Assembly: GCA_026018925.1 (NCBI GenBank)
Contig: JAKSZU010000012.1
Coordinates: 42,819,218 to 42,883,217 of the forward strand
Length of the DNA stretch: 64,000 nt
Direction of reading: 5' to 3'
Origin: Tupaia tana
Taxonomy: Eukaryota; Chordata; Mammalia; Scandentia; Tupaiidae
Below the pieces are notes generated by a model. The model had not been told where the DNA came from. It worked only from the letters and a program-made list of their open reading frames with translations, and searched no databases. The position numbers and the translations under genes are program-made. Shown in pieces: positions 32,345-42,084 of the stretch (the first letter of the stretch is position 1; the number at the start of each line of letters is the position of its first letter).

Positions 32345-32495
32345 TAACGTCACGCGAGCTGCTGGGTGACCTGAAGCACACAGCCTGGCCTCTCGGGGCC
32401 TCGGTTTCTAGGCCCGTGGAAGGGGTATCAGCGCCTACCTCAGGCGGCCCTGGGGACTGAGATGCGCGCTCAGCAGAGTGCTGTACTTACCTACA
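32345..32495 (+). mobile_element. MIR fragment
   Basis: GCTGCTGGGTGACCTGAAGC, GGCCTCGGTTTCTAGGCCCG and GTATCAGCGCCTACCTCAGG. Confidence 0.7.
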
Positions 32496-32564
32496 CCTGT
32501 CCCCCCTCCAGTCCCCCGCTCTCCTCTGCTGAGGGACATTGATCCAGCCTAGGGGAGAGTCAGG

Positions 32565-32745
32565 AAAGCACGCGCCTTTACAGCTGAGATCTGGGATGGG
32601 CGCCCAAGATAAATTCTCATCACCGTTATTTTTCCTCCCTAAACCATTTGCTAAAGACTTAATGACTGTCAATAAGAAGCCTGTTGCGTCCGCCATCGGC
32701 CGGCAGCTAGTAGAGGTTTCCAGGCGGCAAAGCATTTAGGTGACC
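32565..32745. promoter_or_regulatory. AT-rich island, candidate enhancer
   Basis: AAGATAAATTCTCATCACCG, AAGACTTAATGACTGTCAAT (TGACTGTCA contains a TALE/Meis-type TGACTGTCA-like core), CGTCCGCCATCGGCCGGCAG and AAAGCATTTAGGTGACC. CpGs preserved; no repeat match. Confidence 0.45.
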
Positions 32746-33799
32746 AAACGGCTGCCTAGCTGACCCTGGGTGTCACCATGCCCCCTCCTACAGAACGACC
32801 CTCTACCTGTGTCCACACGAGAAGGTCACAGGGGACTGCCTCCTGCATGCCCAGGGAGGGGTGAGGTCACTGCAGGGCAGAGCCAGCAGCCTCGGCCCCA
32901 CCAAACTGACCCACATAGGGAACTTCGTGGGCAGGAAAGGCCCTCGCCAGTCCCCCCCACACTCCATTCAGACTTCCTGTGGCTGTGCGCACCCCCGCGC
33001 CACCCAGGACCAGTGATTAAAGGGGGAGGACTAGGGAAGAGGTCTGTCTCCATTCTCCTGCAGGCTTCCCTGAGATTCCTTGTGGTCTGGGCCGGAGAGA
33101 ATCCTGAGGCCCCTGTCCCTCGCAGGCGCCGACAGCTGACAGCCTGAGTGCCTGAGCCAGGCCGGGCAGCACCTTTCCCGGTAGGTTCAGAGCTGTCTAG
33201 TTCCAGGTGAAGACATCCACCGTGGCCCCCCCAGCAAACGCAGCCACCCGCCTGCTCTGCCTCCCTGCTTCCACCTCTGCCTCCCGGCGATGGAAGACTG
33301 CAGGAGAGGGTGGCCACCTGCACCTTCACACCCCCACCCCAGCTCCCAGCTCCAGGGCTCCATCCCGGCCCCAGTCCTTCCTCACCCCTCCCTTCCACTG
33401 CTCTCTGGGGATTCCCTCTTCTTTTCTCTCCTGAACTGATTAGCGTGGCACTGTCAGGGAAGGCAGCTCCAGATAAATGTTCCCAGTGGCCGTCTGTCAC
33501 ACCTGGGGCCACTCCAGCCTGGGGAAGGGCCCAGCGGGTGCCACCTCCCACCAAGCCCCTACACCAGAGAACCAACAAAGGAGCCCTGAGGCTGACACTG
33601 GCCAGGGTGGAGGGCTGCCCAGGAAGGCCCTGAGGGTAGAGGGTTATGCCTACAGGGGTACAGGCAAGCTCTGAGGCCACTGTCTGGGCACTCGGCTTTT
33701 CCGCCCTCCGCTGGGAGAAACAGCACAGAGAAGTGAGATCAGACTCCATATAGGCTGGAGAAGACAGAGGCAAAAGCTGCCCACCCCCACCCCCAGGGT
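32746..33799. other. No gene; GC-rich unique sequence
   Basis: A 315-codon minus-strand open frame spans 32826-33773 but has no recognisable domain, and other frames are open too. GAACTGATTAGCGTGGCACT near 33435 is a small AT-richer patch. Confidence 0.45.
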
Positions 33800-33802
33800 T
33801 TA

Positions 33803-33810
<8 letters not shown>

Positions 33811-33833
<23 letters not shown>

Positions 33834-34079
33834 GAGAGGTTTTTGCTATAGGGCACATGCGCTTGCCGGAAAGACAGAGACAGAGAGACAGAAAGTGAGA
33901 AATCACCCCCGAGGGAGGATGGCCATGCCGCAATCCCTTCTCCTCCTTTCTTCTCTCAGGATCTTGGGCACGCACGCACACGCACCCGGTGTGAGTTTAA
34001 GCCACTGGGTCCAGGACTCGAACAGCGGCTGACTACGTGGGAATCCAGCGACATAGCCATTACGCTAACTGCTGGTCCC
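33811..34079 (-). mobile_element. SINE family A, reverse, inserted in a family B tail
   Basis: Long T run, TTTTGCTATAGGGCACATGC, full body, head ending CATTACGCTAACTGCTGGTC. TTAATCCTTTTTTTTTT occurs at 33800 and again at 34080, so it landed at the A-tail of the adjoining family B SINE. Confidence 0.9.
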
Positions 34080-34325
34080 TTAATCCTTTTTTTTTTTAAT
34101 TGCCAGAGGGCGTATGTACTTAGCAGAGAAAAAGAAGGAGGGGGAGAAAACATGCCCACAATGGGGCATGGTCACCCCATAATTCCTTCTCCATTTCTCC
34201 ATTCTGTCAGGACTTGGGGCATACAGGCACACATGCCTGGTGTGGTTTTCAAGCCTCTGGGGCCAGGATTCGAACCACGTCTGCCCGTGTGGGATCTGGT
34301 TCCCTTAACCTGTGGGCAGTGGGGT
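34080..34325 (-). mobile_element. SINE family B, reverse
   Basis: TTTTTAATTGCCAGAGGGCG, CCCACAATGGGGCATGGTCA, CATTCTGTCAGGACTTGGGG, TGGTTTTCAAGCCTCTGGGG and reverse B-box GGATTCGAACC. Confidence 0.8.
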
Positions 34326-34364
34326 TGGCTAGCTAAAGCCCTTTGGTGCAGTAAATCCTTCTCA

Positions 34365-34490
34365 TTCTGCTTGTGCCTCCCTGGCCTCAGTTTACTCGTC
34401 AGTCAGGGAATGCTGGCCCTCCCAGCTGTGCGGGAGTGCTGTAAGACTCCTTCAGCAGTAAACGTGTGCGACAGAGATAACCGTTGTGAT
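34365..34490 (+). mobile_element. MIR fragment, diverged
   Basis: CTCCCTGGCCTCAGTTTACT, CTGTGCGGGAGTGCTGTAAG and CAGTAAACGTGTGCGACAG. Confidence 0.5.
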
Positions 34491-34860
34491 CCTGGGACCT
34501 CGTGCTTACTTATGGGCGGCCCAGTCTGTCCTCACAGGTCTGATCTTTATTTCTTGCTGCTGCCTTGCGAGGTGAAGTGCTGCAGCACCCCGATTCTCAG
34601 CTCCCAGGGCAGCCTGGGAGCTGAGTGTGAGGCAGAGCAGGGGTCAGCCCAGTCCCTCCCTTGGGCTGTCCTGGCCCGGGCTTGCCAGGGGCTGGTAGGT
34701 GTGAGTGTCCCTGAAGGTGGAAGGATGAGACAGTGGGTGCCGGGTGGAGTCGGGGCAGCAGCCAGCTCTCTGCTGCCTGGGACTGAAGGGGTTTCTGGCA
34801 CAGCCTGGAGGTGCCACGTCACCTGAACAGAAGGCAGAACCTGTCGCCAACACTCCCCAA
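34491..34860. other. No feature recognised
   Basis: GC-rich; nothing identified. Confidence 0.4.
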
Positions 34861-34861
34861 G

Positions 34862-35085
34862 CATGGCTCCTGCCAAATCAAACGCGGTATCTCAATACCA
34901 TTAATTTACATTTTGATTCGACTTTCTTAATTTTACTTCGACTCCGCACGACTCTGGTTTGAGAATCATTTTAATGTATTTATCTGTGAGGCAATTTGTT
35001 AAATAACCCCCAAGACTCGGCGGTTTTCCGTTCTGAGCTTTTATTGCAAGGCTGTTTTAAATTAAATTAGTTGTCAGGGTCCCCG
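34862..35085. promoter_or_regulatory. AT-rich island, strong candidate enhancer
   Basis: CAATACCATTAATTTACATT, CTTTCTTAATTTTACTTCG, AATCATTTTAATGTATTTAT, GCAATTTGTTAAATAACCCC and TTTAAATTAAATTAGTTGTC. Over 220 bp of low GC without repeat identity and with CpGs kept (CGACTCCGCACGAC). Confidence 0.5.
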
Positions 35086-35510
35086 AGTGCGTTGTAGCAG
35101 GGATGAGTTCACCACCAGCCCACTCGTAAAAGTTGAGCAAACCGCTGGCTACACGGACGGAGGAAGGAGCACTGTGCTCCTCTCCATCCCTAGGCACCCA
35201 TCGCGGCCGGGCTGTGGGGGTGGCGCAGGCTCTGCAGGAAAACAGACAGCCCTGGGGCCACCCCAGTTCCAAAGCCAGGCTGGCCGGCTCTATCTCTGGA
35301 GTGGTGAGGTTGGGGCAGCTCCTCTGGGCACCCCAACCCTCCGGCTGCCTGTTCCGCAGGCAGGTGCACCAGGTGTGCGAGGAAGACATGCACGTTAGTG
35401 CTGTCACTAGCCTGAGAGCCGCAGGGAGGGCAGGTTGGAGCCCAGGGAAGACTGCCCCCATCCCCGTCCTGCCCCCTCCCTTCTGCTATCTGAGCGGGGT
35501 GCGTGTGCTG
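35086..35510. other. No feature recognised
   Basis: GC-rich; no gene or repeat identified. Confidence 0.4.
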
Positions 35511-35514
35511 GCTG

Positions 35515-35645
35515 TCACCTGGGCCGGGGGCATGATTTGTGAGCAGAGAGGCTCAGGTATTGAACTATATTTCATTTTCACGTCAGCAGCTGCTATTTGG
35601 CCCGATAATGGATTCCCCCTCACCATCCTCCAGGAGAGTCTGAAG
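35515..35645. promoter_or_regulatory. Weak candidate element
   Basis: GGTATTGAACTATATTTCAT, TTTTCACGTCAGCAGC and ATTTGGCCCGATAATGGATT. Short and compositional only. Confidence 0.3.
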
Positions 35646-36020
35646 CGGTGGGGAGGAGGCCTCGTCCTGTTGACAGTGCCTGCTCCCGCCTCCCCCGCCG
35701 TTCTCCTGGAATCTCCATGGAGCTGCAGGGCCTGCCAGGTGACTATGGCTGGTCCCCCACTCCACCAGCCCTACCTGCTTGGCACTGGTCTGTAGGGAAA
35801 TGGGAACAAGTCCATTCTGCCAGGCCTCAGTTTGCTGTCCTTCAAGCCTCACGTTTCCCAGGAAGCTGCCAGGCCTCTGGACACTGGACCGGGACACTAG
35901 AAGTCACCAGACACCTCACGCAGCTCCCCAGTGGCTGCCCAGAATGAAGCAGGCAGGGCGGGATACTGGCAGGCTGCGTGTGGTCCCCTTCGTTGGGGAC
36001 AGTGCAGTGCACAGAGGCAG
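35646..36020. other. No feature recognised
   Basis: GC-rich; nothing identified. Confidence 0.4.
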
Positions 36021-36024
36021 GCTC

Positions 36025-36165
36025 CAGCACTACACCCCCGTCTAAGTCCTGGCTCTGCCCCTTTCCAGCTGTGACCTTGGGCCACAAACTTCCCGGTCTG
36101 TACTTCAAGTCAACCCTCAGTACAGTGGGGGTTCTCCTAGGGTCCTCGTTAGAACAAAGTAAGCC
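36025..36165 (+). mobile_element. MIR fragment
   Basis: AAGTCCTGGCTCTGCCCCTT, CCAGCTGTGACCTTGGGCCA and GTCAACCCTCAGTACAGTGG. Confidence 0.72.
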
Positions 36166-36210
36166 TCAGAGGCCAGCACCTCCTGAGGAGAGCAACTATT
36201 TAATACATCT

Positions 36211-36458
36211 TTTTTTTTTTTTTTTTAAGTTTTGCCATAGGGCACTTGTGCTCACTGGAGAGAGACAGAGAAAGTGAGACATCACCACCCCCCCAGAGGG
36301 GACGGTCATGCCACAGTCCCCTCTCCTCCATTCTCTCGGGACTTTGGGCATGCATGCACATGCACCCAATGTGATTTTTAAGCTACCAGATCTGGTACTC
36401 ATACCTGGGTTGGCCATGAGGTAGTCCAGCATCTTAACCACCACGCCACTTGCTGGCC
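36211..36458 (-). mobile_element. SINE family A, reverse, older copy
   Basis: TTTTGCCATAGGGCACTTGT, GGGACTTTGGGCATGCATGC, head AACCACCACGCCACTTGCTG. The left flank TTAATACATCTT is matched on the right by TTAAATACATCTT, but the right copy is interrupted by the MITE at 36468-36537. Confidence 0.83.
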
Positions 36459-36467
36459 TCTTAAATA

Positions 36468-36537
36468 TTAGGTTGTCAGGAAAGTCATGACGTATTTTTC
36501 TATGCAAGAGTGCATCACGACTTTCCCAACGACCCAA
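36468..36537. mobile_element. Mariner-type palindromic MITE, copy 2
   Basis: 70 bp running TTAGGTTGTCAGGAAAGTCA ... GACTTTCCCAACGACCCAA, with ends that are imperfect reverse complements (differences nearly all transitions) and a flanking TA on each side (36466-36467, 36538-36539). TA duplication plus palindromic TTRGGT ends are the signature of Tc1/mariner MITEs. Far too short to encode transposase. Confidence 0.88.
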
Positions 36538-36574
36538 TACATCTTGACGGCCAGTTGGCCAGAAGCTAGTCACC

Positions 36575-37300
36575 TATCGCCTCCTCTGGGAAGCCCTCCT
36601 AAGGCAGGAATAGCTCACTTGCCCTCTTCTCCTAGTCAAGTAGGGGTAAATGGTTGCTGGTCTTGCTGGGCCGTCCCTGTCATGTTTCACACCTGCTGCA
36701 GCACGGGGCGAGCACAACCCACTGGGGCCTCCATACATGCTCTGTTTTGGAGGGGAGGAGAGGAGGGAGGCGGTAATTCTATAAAAGGCAAATCCATGTC
36801 ATGCCCTGACTTAAAACCCTCCGAGGGCCCAGACACCCCCAGAATGTTGGCAGAGGAGGCCTGCCCACCCCCCTGCCAAACCTGCCCTCTGCCAGCCTCA
36901 TCTCTCCCTGTCACTCGGCATTCACTTGTCATCTCCATCCCTTCCTCTCTGGGCCTCTCCGACCCCAGGCTGTTCCCTGAACCCCTGCCCTGCACCCTTT
37001 CCTCACCACCTCCACCCCATCTCTGGGCCACACCAAGCCATTCTCCTCTGGGAAGTCTCCACAGGGCCCCAGGTCTGGGCTGCAGCCCCTCTCAGGCTCC
37101 TGTATCACAGCTTGTGTCCCCAGCACTGTTCCTACCCAGGGCCTGGCCCATTCTCCTCCCTAGACTGCGCTGTGGGCGTGGGGGGGACAGGACCCGAGTC
37201 TGGCTTGGTCACCATGGTGTCCCTCCGGCCTGGCGCCCTGCCTAGTGCTTCGCAGGTGGGCTCCGGAAGCACTCAGCAAATGAATGAATGAACAAATGAA
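36575..37300. mobile_element. L2 remnants
   Basis: CGCCTCCTCTGGGAAGCCCT, CATGCCCTGACTTAAAACCC, CCTGGCGCCCTGCCTAGTGC and AGCAAATGAATGAATGAACA at the 3' end. Probably two or more pieces with unclear borders. Confidence 0.55.
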
Positions 37301-37984
37301 TGATTGCGGTCCTAGCGAAACTAGGCTCCTGGCCACTGAGTGCCCCAAGGTCTGGCTGGCAGCCTCCCTCTGCGGGTCTGTGCTGGGTGGTAGGTCCAAG
37401 CCCAGCCGCTTCCTGGAGGGGCCGGTGGGGAAGTGGGGGAAGTGGGGAAAGCTCCTGGTGCCTGTGCCGGTTCGTGTCCTGCCAGAGACCCCACGATCTG
37501 CATCCTGCTCTATTGTCAGGACACGCTCTGGTTTTCATGAGGCCGGAGAAGGAAAGCTAGATCCGCATCTGTCAGCAGACAGGTCTCCCAGAGGGCCGCG
37601 GGTCGGGCGCACACACCCCACACCCTGCCTGCCCAGCCAGGGCAGGGCCTGAGGCCTCCAGCCCTTTGGCAGAGAAGAGACTGCGGCCCAGAGGCCCACG
37701 GATGGCTCTGCTCAGCCTTCCTTGGGATGCCCACGGCCCCACAGGCTCTGCCCGAGACACGCAGGCCTCCCTTGGGTGAGATACCACCCGCCCCTCCCTG
37801 CCTCATCCCCTGCAGCCTCACCCTGCCCCCAGCACACACTGGCTGTGCAAGGACTGCAGCGCAGCTTGCCTGCTCTTTGTCCCCACCCCTGGGCTGTGCA
37901 ATTTGGGATTTTTCCCCCTTCACTGATGTTTTATTCATGTAAACCCAGCCTGCATCTGTCCTCAGAAGATGAGCGAGACGGCAC
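37301..37984. other. No feature recognised
   Basis: GC-rich unique sequence with overlapping spurious frames. GGATTTTTCCCCCTTCACTG at 37908 is a minor AT-richer patch. Confidence 0.4.
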
Positions 37985-38042
37985 AGAGAGAGAGAGAGAG
38001 ATAGAGGGGCTCAGAGAGATAGAGGGGCTCGGAGAAAGAGAC
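37985..38042. repeat. Purine-rich tandem repeat
   Basis: AGAGAGATAGAGGGGCTC is repeated about twice after a (GA)n run, with a third partial unit GGAGAAAGAGAC. Confidence 0.8.
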
Positions 38043-38129
38043 CTCGGGGTGTGTGGGTGTTGCTGTTCAAAGCCCGATAACCTAGAAAGATCCAGGGAAG
38101 ATGCGCGCGCTCCCCGCGGCTGCCTGACA

Positions 38130-38375
38130 ACAAGAGGAGCCGTCACTCGGATGCGATTCATTGTCACCTCTTAGTCTATCACGGTTCCTTTTTCAAACCT
38201 CTCCACAGCTCACTGGGGAGGGCCCGGTCCCCCGCCCTCCGCCACTCTCTCTGGGGCCAGGGAGGAAGCGGGAGGCATTGTCTGTGCTAATTGCATTGTT
38301 AGACCGAAGGTGCTCATGTTCGCCTGTCTAATTTGGGGCCTTTATTAAACATGATCGCTGGCTGACAGCTGGCGA
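38130..38375. promoter_or_regulatory. Candidate conserved element, two parts
   Basis: GGATGCGATTCATTGTCACC and CTATCACGGTTCCTTTTTC in the first part; GTGCTAATTGCATTGTTAGA, GCCTGTCTAATTTGGGGCC and TTTATTAAACATGATCGCTG in the second. No repeat match. Confidence 0.45.
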
Positions 38376-38679
38376 GGACCAGCCGAGGCTGCCTGGGCTT
38401 CCGCACATGCTGGGGTGTGTCCCCTGCCCCCCTGCCAGGCCTCTGCCCCTTTTCACCACTCTCCAACATGTGTGCGTGTGCATGCGCACATGCACCCACA
38501 TACACACACGCCATGTCACCCAAACTTCACTCCTCCACGGGCGGTTTTATTCCCACAGGCGCTTCAAAGAGCAGGGATGCGGGGGAAGAAGCTACACCGA
38601 GACTTGCTGGGCTGTAATGGAAGCTTCTGGGGGCTCTGAGACTGCTGGGGTGCCCTTCCCCTACCCCTGGACCAAAAGC
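38376..38679. other. No gene; short TG/CA-rich stretch
   Basis: 38468-38512 alternates TGTGCGTGTGCATGCGCACA-type bases. Otherwise unremarkable. Confidence 0.45.
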
Positions 38680-38800
38680 TGTTCCTTCCTTAAGGAAGAC
38701 GCGTCACCTCTGGAAGTTTTCCTCCACTTCCTCCTTCACTCTGGCCTTCCCTGGCATTTGGCATAGGTCTCTCTGCTGTTTTCCATGGTCATTTTGTGCC
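38680..38800. mobile_element. L2 fragment
   Basis: CTCCACTTCCTCCTTCACTC and GGCATTTGGCATAGGTCTCT resemble L2. Confidence 0.45.
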
Positions 38801-38814
38801 ACCTCCCTACACCC

Positions 38815-38960
38815 CGCAATCTTCCAGGTGTTTTACAATTATGAACTCATTTGGCCACGATTAACCCTAGAAGGAACACACGGATATTGCTTTCCACACT
38901 GTTCACATGCGGGACCCGCGGCACTGAGCGGTCAGGCGACTGGCTGGGGGCATGCATGCC
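38815..38960 (-). mobile_element. MIR fragment
   Basis: GGTGTTTTACAATTATGAAC, TCATTTGGCCACGATTAACC then TGCTTTCCACACTGTTCACA reads as a diverged reverse MIR. Confidence 0.6.
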
Positions 38961-39216
38961 GTAGTTCACCCAGCCTCTGCATCTGTGCCTCTGGCCATGC
39001 CCAGCACATGGGGTGTCCTTTCTGCCCACATCACTTCTTGGAGGCTCCACTGATGGGGAGACCTCGGAGCGAGTCCTCACATCCCACTGTCACCAGAGGA
39101 GGCACTTTCCCTTGAGTTATCACACTTATTCCCTCCCAGGAGGGGAGCAGAAGCCTGTCCCCCTGCAGCTGTGGTGTCCCAGCCTCAGGCCAGACAGAGC
39201 ACAAGAGTAGCTTGGG

Positions 39217-39305
39217 GGGCCGGCAAGTGGTGTGGTGGTTAAAGGCGCTGGACTCCCACATGGCCGACCACGGTTCAAGTCTCGGACCTGGTGGCTTCCT
39301 TTCTC

Positions 39306-39359
<54 letters not shown>

Positions 39360-39445
39360 CTCTCTGATCAAACTGGAAAATAATAATGATAATAATAATA
39401 AATAAATAAAGTTAAATAAAATAATTCTTAAAAAAAAAAAAAAAA
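39217..39445 (+). mobile_element. SINE family C with target-site duplication and (TC)n expansion
   Basis: GGCCGGCAAGTGGTGTGGTG head, CGGTTCAAGTCTCGGACC, a (TC)n run at 39309-39353, GATCAAACTGGAAAATAAT and an A-rich tail. Exact 14-bp duplication AAGAGTAGCTTGGG at 39203-39216 and 39446-39459. Confidence 0.92.
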
Positions 39446-39459
39446 AAGAGTAGCTTGGG

Positions 39460-39954
39460 CCGTTGTGGGGAGTGAAGGGGTGGGCAGTATGCAGGGCTGG
39501 GAAGGGCTGGCCGGGCAGCTGTGCCAGGGTAGAGGTACCCCTCTGAGTCCTGCCCCAGCCCCTGCTGCATGAGGCCATCATCACCTGAAAACCAGCCAAG
39601 CCAGCCCTCCCTGCTGGGTTTTTGGGTGGCCAGTCTCCGGCGCTGCTCTGTCCCCAGTACCTGGAACAGAGCCTGCTCAGGATGGTGCTGGCAGACCAGG
39701 TACACAAATCTCATTCCTCTGTTAGGGTGCCAGCGTGCAGGAGGAGGCTGTGAACTGGCTGAGATCTGAGATGCCTCCTTCAGCCCCCTGTGAGGTGGGT
39801 TGGTCTCCTGCCCCCCCCCCCCCCACTTGCACAGTTGGTTCTCGGTGTGCACAGAGGGCTTGGCAGGGATAAGACCTCGGATTCGGGAGGGCCTCTGTGT
39901 CAGCCAAGCCCCAGTCCCCTCACACTTTGGGAAACCCTCTGGGAGGTAGCCAGG
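39460..39954. other. No gene; C run
   Basis: A 14-base C run at 39811-39824. No repeat family or exon recognised. Confidence 0.4.
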
Positions 39955-40290
39955 CTCATGACTCATTGATTCACAAACCTCAAGTCTGTTAAGCACCTAC
40001 TGTGTGCCAGGTGTCATGCAATGCATAGGAAGATGCAGCCCTCACAGTGTGACAGGACCAGGCCCCTGTGTATAAAGACAGTTGTGATGTCCAGCCAGGG
40101 AAATCCCTGCTTAGGGAAGTCTGGGAAGACTTCATGGAAGAGGGGGCATTTGAACACAACTGAGTGGATGACCCCAGGCAGAGAAGGGGCAAAGGCATTC
40201 CAGACAATGGCTTAGACAAAGTCTCAGAGACATGAAACTGGCAGGATTTGTTTGGAAAAGTAGCCAGGTGAAACAAATGGGAGTGCGTGT
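39955..40290. mobile_element. L2 fragment, long
   Basis: TTAAGCACCTACTGTGTGCC, CAGCCCTCACAGTGTGACAG, AGACTTCATGGAAGAGGGGG and AAGGCATTCCAGACAATGGC in L2 order. Confidence 0.85.
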
Positions 40291-40430
40291 ACTGGAGACG
40301 GGGATATGGCCAAGTTCAAGCGCGTCCCAGTTACTCTTCTGAAAACTGTAACTGGAACTTGATGCTCTCAAAACTGCACTGGCTGCTTAACTTGGGACAG
40401 GAGGGAGGCGTTTTAAAATGAGGATTTGGG

Positions 40431-40667
40431 GGCCAGCCCTGGCCTACTAGTTAAGGGGGCTGGGTCCCACGTGGCCAACTGTCCCAAGCAGACAGCTTGA
40501 AAAACACCAAGCTCACGTGCATGTCCAAAATCCCAAAAGGAGGGAGAAATGAAAGCGCAGGGATTGCTGTGTGACCATGCCCCGTGGGGAGTGCCTTCTC
40601 TCTCCCTCTCTTTCTCTTTCTCAGACAAATGCTCACACTCTGGCAAATTAAAAAAAGAAAAGAAAAT
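40431..40667 (+). mobile_element. SINE family B
   Basis: GGCCAGCCCTGGCCTACTAG head, AAACACCAAGCTCACGTGC, AGGGATTGCTGTGTGACCAT, CACACTCTGGCAAATTAAAA tail. No clear duplication. Confidence 0.78.
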
Positions 40668-40974
40668 ACAGATTCAGGATGCCAATCACGGAGAATCCAG
40701 CCCAGCAACGAGGGCGGGGGTTCTCCAGAACAAGGCAGAGCAGAGAAGCAGAGGGGGGCTGCCTAGGGTCTACCTGGGTCAGAGGAGGGTCACTTGCAAG
40801 GCCAGGCCATCACGCGCAGGAAGGACTCCAGGCTGGAGGGGGCCAGGCCCATTCCTCTCCCCAATTAGAGGGCTCTCACCTCCGGCTGGGGGCTGGGGGC
40901 TGAGGGCGGAGGAGCAGCGTGAAGGAAGGGCGGACAGCGGCAAAGTCAGCGCGCAGCGCATCCATCTGCCCTGA
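40668..40974. other. No feature recognised
   Basis: GC-rich; nothing identified. Confidence 0.4.
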
Positions 40975-41150
40975 CAGCCAGCAATTACACCGCGTGATCG
41001 CCAGATTACTCCAAATGCATTTATTACAGGGGTTAGAAGCGGGGGACTTATTTACTGGCAAATCCATACTCATTACAAGACTCAGCCTAGCCTAGACTGA
41101 AAACAGCTCAACTGAAACAAATAATTACCAAAGTCCTTCCAGCGCGAGGC
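40975..41150. promoter_or_regulatory. AT-rich island beside a CpG island, candidate conserved element
   Basis: GCCAGCAATTACACCGCGTG, AAATGCATTTATTACAGGGG, GACTTATTTACTGGCAAATC and ACAAATAATTACCAAAGTCC. It abuts the CpG-rich block at 41200-41450; the two may be one regulatory unit. Confidence 0.48.
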
Positions 41151-41199
41151 TCTCAGGTGGTGCTGGGGGGGAGAGACGCCAGGCCCTTTCCACCAAGAA

Positions 41200-41450
41200 A
41201 GGGGAGGAGGAGGAGGCCGGCCGAGGAGGCTGGGGTCAGGGAGGGGAGGCGCCGGCGGTCCGCCTCGACGCTGGCGGCCCGGAGCCCGGCGGTCGCCGCG
41301 GTGCGCATGCCCGCCGAGGTCATGAATATGCAAAGAGACTGGAGGGGTGCGGCTCTTGCGCCAGGCTAGGAGCGCGAGTATACCCGAGGGCTTCCCGAAG
41401 GAGGCGAGAGGGACGGAGGGCGACCTAGGGTTCCAGAGGCAGCGCAAGTC
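41200..41450. promoter_or_regulatory. Small CpG island, candidate promoter or enhancer
   Basis: Dense CpG, for example GGCGCCGGCGGTCCGCCTCG and GCGGTCGCCGCGGTGCGCAT, outside any SINE. It holds an octamer-like ATGCAAA (41328-41334) in CATGAATATGCAAAGAGAC. No exon downstream could be supported on either strand. Confidence 0.45.
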
Positions 41451-41869
41451 CTGCAGTTGTCGGGGAAATCAGGCCGAGCTCAGCCCAGAGCACAGCCCCC
41501 AAGTTGCTAAATGAATGAACGAACAGAAAGAATGAACTGAAGCGAAGCCCAGACAGGCCCGCTCCAGATCGCTCCCTAGAGAACGCGAGTTCAGTCCTCA
41601 GATAGGAGGGATGCATGGGGAAGAGGGTCAGTCCCCAGGATATCCTGGGGCTAGGGTCTTCTCTAACCTTCTTCACAGACACACACAACTCCGACCTTGC
41701 AGACGCAGAGCTGGCAGGCCAGTACCCGGTGGGGGAGTGCAGTGGAGGGGTGCGGGAAGCACAGAACGTCCTGCTAGGTCCCGGATGTCTTCCTCACTCC
41801 TCTCCGACCCAGGTTCCAGAAACAAAATCTATCCGAGGTCTTTCTAGGACTGGCAGAAATGTTGAAGTT
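41451..41869. other. No gene; trace of old repeat
   Basis: TAAATGAATGAACGAACAG at about 41508 looks like an L2/MIR terminal simple repeat. Otherwise nothing. Confidence 0.4.
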
Positions 41870-41950
41870 CTCCCGCCACCGCCACACCCCATTTTACAGA
41901 TGATGAAACTGAGACCCAGACAGGAATAGGGCCAGCCAAGGTTGGCCTGC
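41870..41950 (-). mobile_element. MIR fragment
   Basis: CCCCATTTTACAGATGATGA, AACTGAGACCCAGACAGG: near-consensus reverse MIR core. Confidence 0.8.
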
Positions 41951-42084
41951 GAGCCGCTGATGGAGAGCCCCTGCAGGCCTGGGGCTCCGGGGGCCCCTGG
42001 GCCCGCAGTGGCAGCGATCAACGCCTATGTGGGGAGCTGTCAGGACGATTGAAATGTGGGCCCGGCCTCTGCCCGCTGGGCAGA

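Noticed and set aside
32826..33773. 315-codon minus-strand open frame
   Set aside because: Same reasons: compositional open frame in GC-rich DNA, Gly/Pro/Ser-rich, no domain recognised.
41157..41369. Coding first exon in the CpG island
   Set aside because: A 70-codon Arg/Ala-rich frame with no recognisable protein and no convincing downstream donor; kept only as a regulatory candidate.
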